NCBI RefSeq assembly: GCF_036237275.1
Contig: NZ_CP108352.1
Coordinates: 5,580,001 to 5,644,000 of the forward strand
Reading direction: 5' to 3'
Length of the DNA: 64,000 nucleotides
Source of the DNA: Streptomyces sp. NBC_01353
GTDB taxonomy: Bacteria; Actinomycetota; Actinomycetes; Streptomycetales; Streptomycetaceae
The stretch's first letter is position 1. Each line of letters begins with the position of its first letter. Positions 7,042 through 16,011 of this stretch are shown piece after piece. Made by a program: the position numbers and the translations under genes. The notes beneath the pieces were generated by a model. The model had not been told where the DNA came from. It saw only the letters and a list, made by a program, of their open reading frames with translations, and searched no databases.

Positions 7042-9336
7042 TCACGTGAACCTCCGAAGTCGCAGGCTGTTTGTCACGACAAAAACGGATGAAAAGGCCA
7101 TGGACAGGCCCGCGATCATGGGGTTGAGCAGTCCGAGCGCCGCGAGTGGCAGAGCGGCGCAGTTGTAGCCGAAGGCCCAACCCAGGTTCCCCTTGATCGT
7201 CGCCAAGGTCCGGCGGGACAACCGGATGGCGTCCGCCGCCACGCGCAGGTCGCCGCGGACCAGCGTCAGGTCGCTCGCCTCGATGGCCGCGTCCGTGCCG
7301 GTGCCCATCGCCAGGCCCAGGTCGGCGGTGGCGAGTGCCGCGGCGTCGTTGACGCCGTCGCCGACCATCGCGACCGTCCGGCCCTCGGCCTGGAGGCGCC
7401 GGATCACATCGACCTTCTCCTGCGGGAGTACCTCGGCGAAGACCTGGTCCGCGTCGATGCCGACCTCGGCGGCGACCGTCTCCGCGACGGACCGCCCGTC
7501 GCCGGTCAGCAGGACCGGTGTCAGGCCGAGGGTGCGCAGCCGGGCGACGGCTTCCGCGCTGGTCTCCTTGACCGAGTCGGCGACCGTGACGGCTCCGCGG
7601 GCCCGGCCGTCCCAGGCGACCTGGACGGCGCCGGGCTCCGGCACTCCGGGTACGTCGATGCCTTCGGCCTCGAGCAGGGCCGCGCGGCCGACCAGCACCT
7701 GGTGGCCGTCGACCGTGCCGCGCACACCGAGGCCGGGCACGTTCTCGAAGGAGGTCGGCACGGGGAGTTCGGCCACGGAGTGCCCGAGCTTCTCGGCGGC
7801 GCCGGCGGCGACCGCCTGGGCGACGGGGTGCTCCGAGGCGTGCTCCAGGGCGCCCGCGAGCCGCAGCAGCTCGGCTTCGTCCTCACTCTCGTACGCGTAC
7901 ACCTTCTGGAGCCGCATCCGGCCGGTGGTGACGGTTCCGGTCTTGTCGAGGACCACGGTGTCGACGCGACGGGTGGACTCCAGGACCTCGGGGCCCTTGA
8001 TGAGGATGCCGAGCTGCGCGCCGCGGCCGGTGCCGACCATGAGCGCGGTCGGGGTCGCCAGGCCCAGGGCGCAGGGGCAGGCGATGATCAGTACGGCGAC
8101 GGCCGCGGTGAACGCGGCCGTGGTGTCCTGGACCACGAACAGCCAGGTCAGCAGGGTGCCGAGGGCGATGAAGAGGACGATCGGTACGAAGACGGCGGAG
8201 ACCTTGTCGGCGAGACGCTGCACCTCGGCCTTGCCGTTCTGGGCGTCCTCGACGAGCTTCGCCATCCGGGCGAGCTGGGTGTCCGAGCCGACCCGGGTCG
8301 CCTCGACGACCAGCCGGCCGGAGGTGTTCACACAGCCCCCGCTCACCGGATCGCCGGCCGTGACGTCGACCGGGGCGGACTCACCGGTGAGCATGGAGGC
8401 GTCGACGGCGGAGGCGCCCTCGGTCACGGTGCCGTCGGTGGCGATCTTCTCCCCGGGCCGTACGACGAACAGCTCGCCGACCCTGAGGGCGGCCACCGGA
8501 ATCCGCACCTCCGTGCCTCCCCCAAGCTCTCGGCTTCGCTCGAGCAGGGGGGACCCCCATCGCAGCACCGCCACGTCCTTGGCGCCCAGCTCCATCAGGG
8601 CATGGAGCGCGGCGCCGGCCTTCCGCTTGGCCCGGGCCTCCAGATAGCGGCCGAGCAGGATGAAGGTGATGACGCCGGCCGCCACCTCCAGGTAGATGCT
8701 GGAGGAGGCGTCGGCGCGGTCGACGGTCAGGTCGAAGCCGTGGCGCATACCGGTCATGCCGGCGTCGCCGAGGAACAGGGCCCACAGCGACCAGCCGAAG
8801 GCGGCCAAGGTGCCGATCGAGACGAGGGTGTCCATGGTCGCGGCGCCGTGCCGCAGATTCGTCCAGGCGGCGCGGTGGAAGGGCAGGCCGCCCCAGACGA
8901 CGACGGGCGCGGCGAGGGTCAGGGACAGCCACTGCCAGTTGTCGAACTGGAGGGCCGGGATCATGGCGAGCAGGACGACGGGCGCGGAGAGGAGTGCGGA
9001 GACGGTCAGCCGCTGACGGAGCGAGCTGAGTTCCGTGTCCTCGTCCCGCTCGGCCTTCGACGACTCCGTGTCCGTATCCGTCCCCGGCGTCGGTTCGGGC
9101 TCCGGCGGCGGGGGTTCCTCGGCGGTGTACCCCGTCTTGACGACCGTGGCGATCAGGTCGGCGACGTCGACCTCGGGCGGGTGCTCGATCCGCGCCTTCT
9201 CCGTCGCGTAGTTGACGGTCGCGATGACGCCGTCCATGCGGTTGAGCTTCTTCTCGATGCGGGCCGCGCAGGAGGCGCAGGTCATCCCGCCGATGGTCAG
9301 CTCGGTGGTGAGGGGGGAGGCGGGACTGGAGGTCAT
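7042..9336 (-). CDS. copA: Copper-translocating P1B-type ATPase
   Basis: A 764-residue inner-membrane copper exporter. An N-terminal heavy-metal domain carries GMTCASCAARIEK (residues about 16-28). There follow a Pro/Glu-rich linker, paired membrane helices, the actuator-domain motif TGES, the ion-binding CPC in IIACPCALGLATP, the phosphorylation motif DKTGT and MVGDGVNDAAAL in the nucleotide domain. The ATG at 9336 has GGAA seven bases upstream. It lies downstream of copZ, separated by a hairpin. In the actuator region between VAVLRWG and TEVRIPV there is an extra stretch, SPLLERSRELGGG, encoded by an inserted repeat (8515-8560). The reading frame is kept, so the pump may still work. Confidence 0.95.
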   Translation of the reverse strand: MTSSPASPLTTELTIGGMTCASCAARIEKKLNRMDGVIATVNYATEKARIEHPPEVDVADLIATVVKTGYTAEEPPPPEPEPTPGTDTDTESSKAERDEDTELSSLRQRLTVSALLSAPVVLLAMIPALQFDNWQWLSLTLAAPVVVWGGLPFHRAAWTNLRHGAATMDTLVSIGTLAAFGWSLWALFLGDAGMTGMRHGFDLTVDRADASSSIYLEVAAGVITFILLGRYLEARAKRKAGAALHALMELGAKDVAVLRWGSPLLERSRELGGGTEVRIPVAALRVGELFVVRPGEKIATDGTVTEGASAVDASMLTGESAPVDVTAGDPVSGGCVNTSGRLVVEATRVGSDTQLARMAKLVEDAQNGKAEVQRLADKVSAVFVPIVLFIALGTLLTWLFVVQDTTAAFTAAVAVLIIACPCALGLATPTALMVGTGRGAQLGILIKGPEVLESTRRVDTVVLDKTGTVTTGRMRLQKVYAYESEDEAELLRLAGALEHASEHPVAQAVAAGAAEKLGHSVAELPVPTSFENVPGLGVRGTVDGHQVLVGRAALLEAEGIDVPGVPEPGAVQVAWDGRARGAVTVADSVKETSAEAVARLRTLGLTPVLLTGDGRSVAETVAAEVGIDADQVFAEVLPQEKVDVIRRLQAEGRTVAMVGDGVNDAAALATADLGLAMGTGTDAAIEASDLTLVRGDLRVAADAIRLSRRTLATIKGNLGWAFGYNCAALPLAALGLLNPMIAGLSMAFSSVFVVTNSLRLRRFT
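8515..8560. repeat. Small Streptomyces-type repeat inserted in frame in copA
   Basis: A 45-base element, read on the plus strand as CTCCCCCAAGCTCTCGGCTT followed by CGCTCGAGCAGGGGGGACCC, has C-run and G-run ends able to form a hairpin around a GCTC/GAGC core. From general knowledge of Streptomyces genomes I recognise this as a very frequent short repeat, normally between genes. Here it lies inside the copA coding sequence, in frame, adding about 14 residues that related ATPases lack. No other copy was noticed in the window. Confidence 0.7.
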
Positions 9337-9355
9337 GTGCCGTTCCAAAAGGGAG

Positions 9356-9387
9356 CAGGGCCGTACCGTCGTAACGGTACGGCCCTG
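9356..9387 (-). terminator. Hairpin between copZ and copA
   Basis: A perfect 14-bp inverted repeat: CAGGGCCGTACCGT, a 4-base loop, ACGGTACGGCCCTG. It lies in the 94-base gap between the copZ stop and the copA start. It could end part of the transcription after copZ, or protect the copZ mRNA end so that more CopZ than CopA is made. This role is inferred from position. Confidence 0.65.
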
Positions 9388-9430
9388 CCGGGTTATGCCG
9401 TGGCGTGGCTCGGGCGCCGGGCTTCGGGGC

Positions 9431-9664
9431 TCAGGCCTGGTCGACGAGCTCGTAGCCGGCCTCGTCGACGGCGGCGCGCACGGCGGCCTCGTCGAGCGGC
9501 GCCTCGGAGACCACGGTGACCTGGCCGGTGGCGGCCACGGCCTTGACGGAGGAGACGCCGGCGATCTCGGAGATCTCACTGGAGACCGCGCCCTCGCAGT
9601 GCCCACAGGTCATTCCCTTGACCTGGTAGACGGTGGTGAGATCGGTCGTCGTCTCGGCGGTCAT
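9431..9664 (-). CDS. copZ: CopZ-like copper chaperone
   Basis: A 77-residue single heavy-metal-associated domain with the copper-binding motif GMTCGHC near residue 17. It carries Cu(I) in the cytoplasm to the CopA pump encoded next. The length is slightly more than the 68-70 residues usual for the family because of a short polar N-terminus. It is the first gene after the CsoR-type operator, so the pair should be induced by copper. Confidence 0.9.
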   Translation of the reverse strand: MTAETTTDLTTVYQVKGMTCGHCEGAVSSEISEIAGVSSVKAVAATGQVTVVSEAPLDEAAVRAAVDEAGYELVDQA

Positions 9665-9717
9665 GACGGTCTCCTCTTCGAGGGTGGTACTGGTTCAGGC
9701 TCGTACTGAAGCACAGA

Positions 9718-9738
9718 TTATACCCCTAGGGGGTATGA
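9718..9738. promoter_or_regulatory. CsoR-type copper operator upstream of copZ
   Basis: The palindrome ATACCCCTAGGGGGTAT (9720-9736), flanked by TT and GAA, matches the G-tract/AT-flank layout of operators bound by the copper-sensing repressor CsoR. It lies 55-75 bases upstream of the copZ start, where a promoter is expected. No csoR gene is in this window, so the repressor must be encoded elsewhere. Confidence 0.75.
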
Positions 9739-9810
9739 ATTCCACTCTCGCCCCGCCTGCGCCGCGCGAGCGAGCGCGGTCGGGCGGGTCCGGCATGGTA
9801 GATACCCGAC

Positions 9811-11025
9811 ATGTCGCAATCGGGGACCACGCTGATCCTGATCATGGCGATCGCCGTTCTGGCGCCGCTGCTGGCCTACGGAGTGGGGCGCCGCCTTCCC
9901 GTACCGCTCGTCATCTTCGAGATCCTGCTCGGCATCCTCATCGGCCCCGACGTACTCGGCTGGGCGCACACGGACGCCCTGATCGACGGTCTCTCGGAGC
10001 TGGGCCTCGCGATGCTGATCTTCCTCGCGGGGTACGAGATCGAGTTCGGCAAGGTTCGCGGCGACACCCTGCGGCGCTCGGTGTGGGCGTGGGTGATCGC
10101 CCTGGCGCTCGGGCTCGGGGCCGGGGTGCTGCTGGGCGGCGGATTCCACAAGGGCGTCTTCATCGGGGTGGCGCTCACCAGCACGGCGCTCGGCACCGTC
10201 CTGCCGGTGCTGCGGGACGCGGGCGAACTGCACGGCCGGTTCGGCTCGGTGGTGATGGCCTTCGGCGCGGTGGGGGAGTTCGGGCCGATCATCGCGATGG
10301 CACTGCTCCTGAGCGGACGCAGCCCGGGGCAGTCGACGGCGGTGCTCGCGGTCTTCGCGGCACTCACGGCGGGGGCGGTGTTCTGGGCACTGCGGCCGAG
10401 GCCGCCCTGGTTCTCCCGGGTCGTCGCCAAGACCCTGCACACCAGCGGCCAGTTCGCGGTGCGCTTCGTCTTCCTGCTGCTGGCCGTGATGCTGGGGGCC
10501 TCGCAGGCCCTCGGTCTCGACGTGCTCCTCGGTGCCTTCGCCGCCGGTCTGATCACCCGGCTCGTCCTGACCGGCGCCGCTCCCGAGTCGGGTCCGGCCG
10601 TCCTGGAGAAGGTCGAGGTCGTCGGCTTCGGGTTCCTGGTGCCGGTCTTCTTCGTCGTCACCGGTATCGAGTTCGACCTGGACTCGCTGCTCGACGGCGG
10701 GCGGACGCTGCTGCTCCTGCCCGTCTTCCTGCTGCTCTTCCTGGTGGTGCGCGGCGGGCCCGTCCGGCTCCTGGCTCCGCGCGACCTCGGCCGCGTGGAC
10801 CGCGGCGCGCTGGTGCTCTACAGCTCCACGGCCCTGCCGCTCGTCGTCGCGATCACGACCATCGGCCTCGACGACAAGGCGCTGACGGCCGGCGAGGCGG
10901 CCGCGCTCGTGGGCGCCGGGATGGTGTCCGTCCTCGTCTTCCCGCTCCTCGCGCTGAGGCTCAGGTCGCGGGCGGGAGGGAAGGTGCCGTCGAGGGAGTC
11001 GATCACGGAGTCGGAGTCGTGGTGA
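9811..11025 (+). CDS. CPA2-type cation:proton antiporter
   Basis: A 404-residue integral membrane protein with about 12 hydrophobic segments, e.g. LVIFEILLGILIGPDVLGW, ALGLGAGVLLGG and LLLLPVFLLLFLVV. Its layout is that of the Na+/H+ exchanger fold of the monovalent cation:proton antiporter-2 family (KefB/GerN type). Conserved features include LGLAMLIFLAGYEIE near residue 65 and TALPLVVAITTIG near 350. No C-terminal TrkA-N domain is present, so ligand gating is not indicated. It probably exchanges Na+ or K+ for H+. Its 3' end overlaps the convergent TetR gene by 23 bases. Confidence 0.85.
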   Translation: MSQSGTTLILIMAIAVLAPLLAYGVGRRLPVPLVIFEILLGILIGPDVLGWAHTDALIDGLSELGLAMLIFLAGYEIEFGKVRGDTLRRSVWAWVIALALGLGAGVLLGGGFHKGVFIGVALTSTALGTVLPVLRDAGELHGRFGSVVMAFGAVGEFGPIIAMALLLSGRSPGQSTAVLAVFAALTAGAVFWALRPRPPWFSRVVAKTLHTSGQFAVRFVFLLLAVMLGASQALGLDVLLGAFAAGLITRLVLTGAAPESGPAVLEKVEVVGFGFLVPVFFVVTGIEFDLDSLLDGGRTLLLLPVFLLLFLVVRGGPVRLLAPRDLGRVDRGALVLYSSTALPLVVAITTIGLDDKALTAGEAAALVGAGMVSVLVFPLLALRLRSRAGGKVPSRESITESESW

Positions 11026-11665
11026 CCGGGCTCGGGCAGGTGATGTTCGCGTCGCCGATGACCGGGTCTAGGTAGCGGTGGAGGGCCGTCTTCAGCTCGG
11101 CGATCGTGGCGTCCCGCTCGGGGCCCTCCGGGGCCGCGAGGACCAGGGCGAGGCCGCCCTTGAACACCGCGAAGGTCATGTCGGCGATGCGCGCGCGGTC
11201 TCCGGCCGGCAGGTCGGGAAGGTAGTGGCCGAGCAGGTCGCCGACCCGGGCGAGCAGCGAGGCATGCAGCTCGTCGTGCTCCTCCGCGATCTTTCCGGGG
11301 ACCTCGGAGCCGTGCATCAGGGCGAGGAAGACCGGGTTCTGGCAGTTGAACTCGATCATCGGGTCGAGTACCGCGTCGAGCAGTTCGGGCAGCGGCAGTT
11401 CGAAGTTCTCCGGGGTGAACGCCTGGCCGTGCGCCTCGCGCATCTGGTGCAGCAGGCGGTCGCCGAGCTCGACGGCGATCGCCTCCTTGTTGGGGAAGTA
11501 CTGGTAGAGCGTGCCGGGGGAGACGCTGGCCTCCCGGGCGATCGCGTTGGTGCTGGTCGCCGTGTATCCGTTCGCGCAGAAGACGTTCGCGGCGGCCTGG
11601 AGCAGCTGCGCGATGCGGCGCTCGCCGCGGGCCTGGCGGCGGCGCGGCTTCGGTTCTTCGGACAT
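11003..11665 (-). CDS. TetR/AcrR family regulator
   Basis: A 220-residue one-component repressor. The N-terminal helix-turn-helix runs through RIAQLLQAAANVFCANGYTATSTNAIAREASVSPGTLYQYFPNKEA (residues about 16-62); the rest is the helical ligand-binding domain. The ATG at 11665 has GGGGA seven bases upstream; a longer in-frame start at 11698 has no such site. It is divergent from an MMPL transporter, with two matching palindromes in the shared 163-base gap. The classic model is that it represses both genes until a transported compound binds it. Confidence 0.9.
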   Translation of the reverse strand: MSEEPKPRRRQARGERRIAQLLQAAANVFCANGYTATSTNAIAREASVSPGTLYQYFPNKEAIAVELGDRLLHQMREAHGQAFTPENFELPLPELLDAVLDPMIEFNCQNPVFLALMHGSEVPGKIAEEHDELHASLLARVGDLLGHYLPDLPAGDRARIADMTFAVFKGGLALVLAAPEGPERDATIAELKTALHRYLDPVIGDANITCPSPVTTTPTP

Positions 11666-11700
11666 GGCTGTCCCCAGCTTCCTCAACACGTTTGACAAAC

Positions 11701-11749
11701 GCGAGTGGTCGCTCGCATTCTTGGGAAACGCGAGTGATCGCTCGTGTTT
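11701..11749. promoter_or_regulatory. Two TetR-type operator palindromes
   Basis: Two near-identical palindromes lie in the tetR-MMPL gap: GCGAGTGGTCGCTCGC at 11701-11716 and CGAGTGATCGCTCG at 11731-11744, the second within a longer imperfect palindrome starting AAACGCGAG and ending CTCGTGTTT. Centres are about 29 bases apart, close to three helical turns. They are the likely binding sites of the adjacent TetR protein on both promoters. Confidence 0.75.
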
Positions 11750-11828
11750 GCCAGTCTATGGCAATGGTCGACCCATGCGGCCTGCCGGGAAGCGAGCGCA
11801 TGGGTCACGGTGAAGGGGACACCGCGTC

Positions 11829-14153
11829 ATGGCCGAAGTCAAGAATTCAGGGCCCGCCCGGGGCGGGGGGTGGACCCGGTTCGTGACGGCCAGGCCACGC
11901 CTGTCCTTGCTGGTCGCCCTCGTGATCACCGCGCTCGCCGTCTTCGCCGGCAGTGGGGTCGGGGACCGGATGGGCAGCGGCGGCTGGGAGGACCCCGACG
12001 CCGAATCCACATACGCGACACACGTCCTGGAGCGGGAGTTCCCCGCCTCCCAGCCCAATCTGCTGCTCCTGCTCGACGCGGGAGCGGCCGGGGTCGACGA
12101 CGGCGCCGTCGCCGCCGAGGCGCGGCGGCTGGCGGAGCGACTCGACGCCGAGCCGGGGGTGAGCGGTGTCGGTTCGTACTGGGGGAGCAAGTCCCCAGCC
12201 CTGCGCTCCGAGGACGGCCGCCAGGCCGTGATAGCCGCCCGCATCGACGGTGAGGAGAAGGCGGCAGGCGAGATCCTCCAGAGGATCGCTCCCGAGTACC
12301 GGGGCACGCACGGGCCGGTCGAGGTGTCCGTCGGCGGACCGCTGGCCGTCCGGCACGAGATGCAAACGGTCATCCAGGAGGACCTGCTGCGCGCCGAGCT
12401 GATCGCCCTGCCCGTGACGCTCGTGCTGCTCGTCATGGTCTTCGGCAGCGCGGTCGCCGCAATGCTGCCGCTGGGGATCGGCATCGTGGCCATCCTCGGG
12501 ACGAACGCGGTGCTGCGCGGCATCACGGAGTTCACCGACGTCTCGGTCTTCGCCCAGAACCTCACGACCGCCCTCGGGCTCGGACTCGCCATCGACTACG
12601 CCCTGTTCGTGGTCCGCAGATTCCGCGAGGAGCTGGCCGCCGGCGCCGATCCGCAGGCCGCCATCGGCACCACCCTGCGCACCGCCGGACGGACCGTGCT
12701 CTTCTCCGCCCTGACCGTGGCCGTCTCGCTCGCCGCGATGCTGGTCTTCCCGCAGTACTTCCTGCGCTCCTTCGCCTACGCGGGCATCGCGGTCGTGCTG
12801 CTCGCCGCGGCGGCCGCCCTGATCCTGCTGCCCGCCGCGCTCCTGCTGCTCGGTGAGCGGGTCAACGCGCTCGACCTGCGGCGGCTGTTCCGGCGGGGGC
12901 GGAAGCCCGCCGGTGAAGGGACAGGGGCAGCGGCAGGTGCCACGGCCGACGGGGCAGGCGCAGGGGCCGGGGCCGGCTGGGCGCGGACGGCGGCGCTGGT
13001 GATGCGACGGGCGCCGGTGTTCGTGGTGGCCACCACGGCAGGGCTCGTCCTCCTCGGACTGCCCTTCCTGGACGTGAGGTTCGGCACCGCCGACGACCGG
13101 CAGCTGCCGGCCACCGCCGAGTCCCGGGTGGTCCAGGACAAGCTGCGGGACGGCTTCCCCGGCAGCCCCGGCGGCGGGCTCACGGTGCTCGCCGAAGGCC
13201 GGGCCACCCCCGCGCAGTACGCCGAGTACCGCGAGCGGATCCAGGTCCTCGACGGGGTCGAGCGGGTCGACGGGCCGGTCACCTCGGGTGCTGGGGCGCA
13301 GAGCCACGCGTACTTCACGGTCGTGCCCGAGGGCGAAGCCGTCGGGTCCACGGCCCAGAGCGTGGTCGGTGAACTGCGCGCGCAGGAAGCACCGTTCGAC
13401 GCCTCGGTGACCGGGGCGGCCGCCGTCCTCGTCGACTCCAAGGACGCCATAGCCGACCGGCTGCCCTGGGCGGCGGCGATCATCGTCGTCGTCACCCTTC
13501 TGCTGGTCTTCCTGCTCACCGGCAGTGTGCTGATCCCCCTCCAGGCCGTCGTCCTCAACGCGCTCAGCCTCACCGCGATGTTCGGCGCGGTCGTCTGGGT
13601 CTTCCAGGACGGCCATCTGTCCGGGCTGCTCGGCTTCACCCCGACCGGTGACATCGAGACGACCCTTCCGGTGCTGATGTTCTGCGTCGCCTTCGGACTC
13701 TCCATGGACTACGGCGTGTTCCTGCTCTCCCGGATCAAGGAGGAGTACGACGCCACCGGCGACCATGAGCACGCGGTGCGGTTCGGACTGCGCCACACGG
13801 GCGGGCTGATAACCGCCGCCGCCGTGATCCTCGCCGTCGTGATGGTGGCCATCGGCACCTCCCGGGTCACCAACACCAAGATGCTCGGCCTGGGCGTCGC
13901 GCTCGCCGTGCTGATGGACGCGATGGTGGTACGCAGCCTGCTCGTCCCCTCCGTGATGAAGCTGACCGGGCGGCTGACCTGGTGGGCGCCCGGCCCGCTG
14001 CGCCGCTTCCACGACCGGTTCGGCATCAGCGAGGGCGGCGCGGAGACGGCACCGGCCGCGGCATCGGGGCAGTCGGAGACGGCACCGGAGCGGACGGGGG
14101 CGTCGGAAGGGGTGCGCCAGGACTCCCGGGACAAGGAGTCTGTCGGCAGCTAG
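11829..14153 (+). CDS. MMPL family RND transporter
   Basis: A 774-residue membrane protein with two repeats of one helix, a large outer domain and five further helices. The first repeat starts at RPRLSLLVALVITALAVFAGS and the second at RRAPVFVVATTAGLVLLGLPF. Conserved MMPL core segments are visible: GLGLAIDYALFVVRRFREEL (residues about 253-272) and FGLSMDYGVFLLSRIKEEY (about 620-638), each with the Asp-Tyr pair of the proton path. A flexible Ala/Gly linker separates the repeats at about 358-380. Such proteins export lipids or hydrophobic compounds. The divergent TetR gene suggests substrate-induced efflux. Confidence 0.9.
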   Translation: MAEVKNSGPARGGGWTRFVTARPRLSLLVALVITALAVFAGSGVGDRMGSGGWEDPDAESTYATHVLEREFPASQPNLLLLLDAGAAGVDDGAVAAEARRLAERLDAEPGVSGVGSYWGSKSPALRSEDGRQAVIAARIDGEEKAAGEILQRIAPEYRGTHGPVEVSVGGPLAVRHEMQTVIQEDLLRAELIALPVTLVLLVMVFGSAVAAMLPLGIGIVAILGTNAVLRGITEFTDVSVFAQNLTTALGLGLAIDYALFVVRRFREELAAGADPQAAIGTTLRTAGRTVLFSALTVAVSLAAMLVFPQYFLRSFAYAGIAVVLLAAAAALILLPAALLLLGERVNALDLRRLFRRGRKPAGEGTGAAAGATADGAGAGAGAGWARTAALVMRRAPVFVVATTAGLVLLGLPFLDVRFGTADDRQLPATAESRVVQDKLRDGFPGSPGGGLTVLAEGRATPAQYAEYRERIQVLDGVERVDGPVTSGAGAQSHAYFTVVPEGEAVGSTAQSVVGELRAQEAPFDASVTGAAAVLVDSKDAIADRLPWAAAIIVVVTLLLVFLLTGSVLIPLQAVVLNALSLTAMFGAVVWVFQDGHLSGLLGFTPTGDIETTLPVLMFCVAFGLSMDYGVFLLSRIKEEYDATGDHEHAVRFGLRHTGGLITAAAVILAVVMVAIGTSRVTNTKMLGLGVALAVLMDAMVVRSLLVPSVMKLTGRLTWWAPGPLRRFHDRFGISEGGAETAPAAASGQSETAPERTGASEGVRQDSRDKESVGS

Positions 14154-14195
14154 GTTGGAAGGCCGGATTCCGGTGCGGCGGTGAAGGGCGGGCCC

Positions 14196-15251
14196 ATGAA
14201 GGCAGTGGTGTTCGAGCGGTACGGGCAGGAGGCGGAGGTCCGGGACGTGCCGGACCCCACTCCCTCCGCCCACGGTGTCGTCGTCCGGGTCGAGGCGACC
14301 GGGCTGTGCCGCAGCGACTGGCACGGCTGGATGGGCCACGACCCCGACATCCTCCTGCCGCACGTGCCCGGGCACGAACTCGCCGGTGTGGTGGAGGCGG
14401 TGGGGGCGGACGTGGTCAATCGGAAGCCCGGCGACCGGGTCACCGTGCCCTTCGTCTGCGCCTGCGGGAGCTGTCCCGCCTGCGCGGCCGGGGACCAGCA
14501 GGTCTGCGAGCGGCAGACCCAGCCGGGCTTCACCCACTGGGGCTCCTTCGCCGAGTACGTCGCGCTGGACCACGCCGACGTGAACCTGGTGACCGTGCCG
14601 GAGGAGCTGTCGTTCGAGACGGCCGCCGGGCTCGGGTGCCGGTTCGCGACAGCGTTCCGTGCCGTGGTCGCCCAAGGGCGGGTCGCGGCGGGCGAGTTCG
14701 TCGCCGTGCACGGGTGTGGCGGTGTCGGGCTCTCCGCCGTGATGATCGCGGCAGCCTGCGGGGCGCGTGTGGTCGCCGTCGACGTGTCGCCGAAGGCCCT
14801 TGAGCTGGCGCGGGCGTTCGGGGCGGCGGAGTGCGTCGACGCCTCCACCCTCGCGTCGACGTCCGGCGGGACGGCCGCGGCGGTGCGGGCGTTGACCGGC
14901 GGGGGAGCCCATCTCTCGCTCGACGCGCTCGGCTCCCCGACCACCTGCGCCGCCTCGGTGGAGAGCCTGCGCCGCAGAGGCCGGCACGTCCAGGTCGGGC
15001 TGCTTCCCCCGGCGGCCGGGAACCCGGTCGTCCCCATGTCCCGGGTGATCGGTCTCGAGCTGGAGATCCTCGGCAGCCACGGCATGGCCGCCCATGCCTA
15101 CGGCCCCATGATGGAGATGGTCCGTACGGGCAGCCTGCGCCCCGACCGGCTCGTCACCTCCACCGTGCCGCTGGCGGCGGCCCCGGCCGCGCTGGCGGCG
15201 ATGGGCTCGGCCCCCGGCTCGGGCGTGACGGTCGTCCGGCCCTGGCTCTGA
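14196..15251 (+). CDS. Zinc-dependent alcohol dehydrogenase
   Basis: A 351-residue medium-chain dehydrogenase. The catalytic zinc site is shown by Cys in [11 protein letters not shown] (near residue 37) and HVPGHELAG (His-Glu near 60). The structural zinc lobe is [17 protein letters not shown] (near 90-106). The nucleotide-binding turn is [11 protein letters not shown] near 172. The ATG at 14196 is preferred over GTG 14181 because AAGGG sits eight bases upstream. The gene follows the MMPL gene by 42 bases and may be co-transcribed. The substrate is unknown. Confidence 0.9.
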   Translation: MKAVVFERYGQEAEVRDVPDPTPSAHGVVVRVEATGLCRSDWHGWMGHDPDILLPHVPGHELAGVVEAVGADVVNRKPGDRVTVPFVCACGSCPACAAGDQQVCERQTQPGFTHWGSFAEYVALDHADVNLVTVPEELSFETAAGLGCRFATAFRAVVAQGRVAAGEFVAVHGCGGVGLSAVMIAAACGARVVAVDVSPKALELARAFGAAECVDASTLASTSGGTAAAVRALTGGGAHLSLDALGSPTTCAASVESLRRRGRHVQVGLLPPAAGNPVVPMSRVIGLELEILGSHGMAAHAYGPMMEMVRTGSLRPDRLVTSTVPLAAAPAALAAMGSAPGSGVTVVRPWL

Positions 15252-15459
15252 GCTACCCGACCGCGTTCGTGGCCCCGCCCCCGTCCGCCGCCCCGTGACC
15301 GCGTCCGTCCCCCTGCCCCGCCCGTGCCCCGCCCCCCGTCCGCCCCCTGACCGCGTCCCCGGCCCCCGTCCGCGTCCGCCCCCTGCCCCGTCCGTCCCCC
15401 GGCCGCGTCTGTGGCCTCGGACAACTCGAAGGCCCCGCACCGGTGTCGGGTGCGGGGCC
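15252..15459 (+). terminator. C-rich spacer ending in a terminator hairpin
   Basis: The 303-base gap between the dehydrogenase and the small helix-turn-helix gene begins with a low-complexity C-rich stretch (15280-15415) made of degenerate copies of CCCCTGCCCCGTCCGTCC-like units, with no coding sign. The hairpin itself is GGCCCCGCACC (15431-15441) pairing with GGTGCGGGGCC (15449-15459), an 11-bp perfect stem with a 7-base loop. Confidence 0.65.
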
Positions 15460-15510
15460 CTCGGGCGGCCTCGGGGCCGGGGCCCTCGTGCTGCGGCCCC
15501 GGGGCCTGAA

Positions 15511-15537
15511 GCTCGTGACACGAGATGTGTCACGAGC
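15511..15537. terminator. Perfect 11-bp inverted repeat after the HTH gene
   Basis: GCTCGTGACAC, loop GAGAT, GTGTCACGAGC. It lies 18 bases beyond the stop of the minus-strand helix-turn-helix gene, so a terminator is the simplest reading. The sequence is also a good operator shape for that small DNA-binding protein. Confidence 0.55.
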
Positions 15538-15554
15538 TCGTGCTGGGTGCGAGG

Positions 15555-15752
15555 TCAGTCGCGGCGGCCCCGGTTGCCCGGGCGGTTGGCCACCCAGGCG
15601 TGGATCGTGTCCGAGTACCAGTACGGCTTTCCCGACTCGACGTGATCGGGCGGCGGCAGGAGACCGTGCTTCCGGTAGGAGCGCACGGTGTCCGGCTGCA
15701 CCTTGATGTGCGCGGCAATGTCCTTGTACGACCAGAGCCTTCGTTCCGTCAT
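15555..15752 (-). CDS. Small MerR/AlpA-like helix-turn-helix protein
   Basis: A 65-residue basic protein, MTERRLWSYKDIAAHIKVQP followed by DTVRSYRKHGLLPPPD. This is the winged helix-turn-helix start of MerR-like and excisionase-like regulators, in which the helix pair reads the DNA and the GLLPPPD turn leads to the wing. There is no ligand domain. The ATG at 15752 has a good GGGAGG site. It is a stand-alone gene in actinomycetes, with no integrase or phage gene nearby, so an excisionase role is not supported. The 259 bases upstream (15753-16011) show no further gene. Confidence 0.75.
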   Translation of the reverse strand: MTERRLWSYKDIAAHIKVQPDTVRSYRKHGLLPPPDHVESGKPYWYSDTIHAWVANRPGNRGRRD

Positions 15753-16011
15753 GCGGGCACCTCCCTGCGCGCCTCGCAGCGGCGGCGGGGGTGCCGTTCG
15801 GGGGAGCTGCGGTGCAAGCGCTGGCGATCACTGAGCCTCTTCCCGTTGAACGACGCCCTGTGGCGGGAGGAGAGCGGCTGTCGTACGGCTGTGACGGAAA
15901 GCCCGCGTAATGGAGATATGTGTGACGACAGGAGGACGGATGTGACGTAAGTGGCGCACGATCAGATACGAGTGGATCGGCGCGCCTCGGTGCCCACAGG
16001 GCGCTCCACCC

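Noticed and set aside
15280-15415. C-rich tandem repeat as a CRISPR or VNTR
   Set aside because: Units are too degenerate and low in complexity; there are no unique spacers.
11847-15533. Very long minus-strand open frame across the MMPL and dehydrogenase genes
   Set aside because: It spans two clear plus-strand genes and their gap, and has shadow-like His/Arg/Gly composition.
15555-15752. Excisionase of an integrated element
   Set aside because: The small helix-turn-helix protein fits by size, but there is no integrase, attachment repeat or tRNA nearby.
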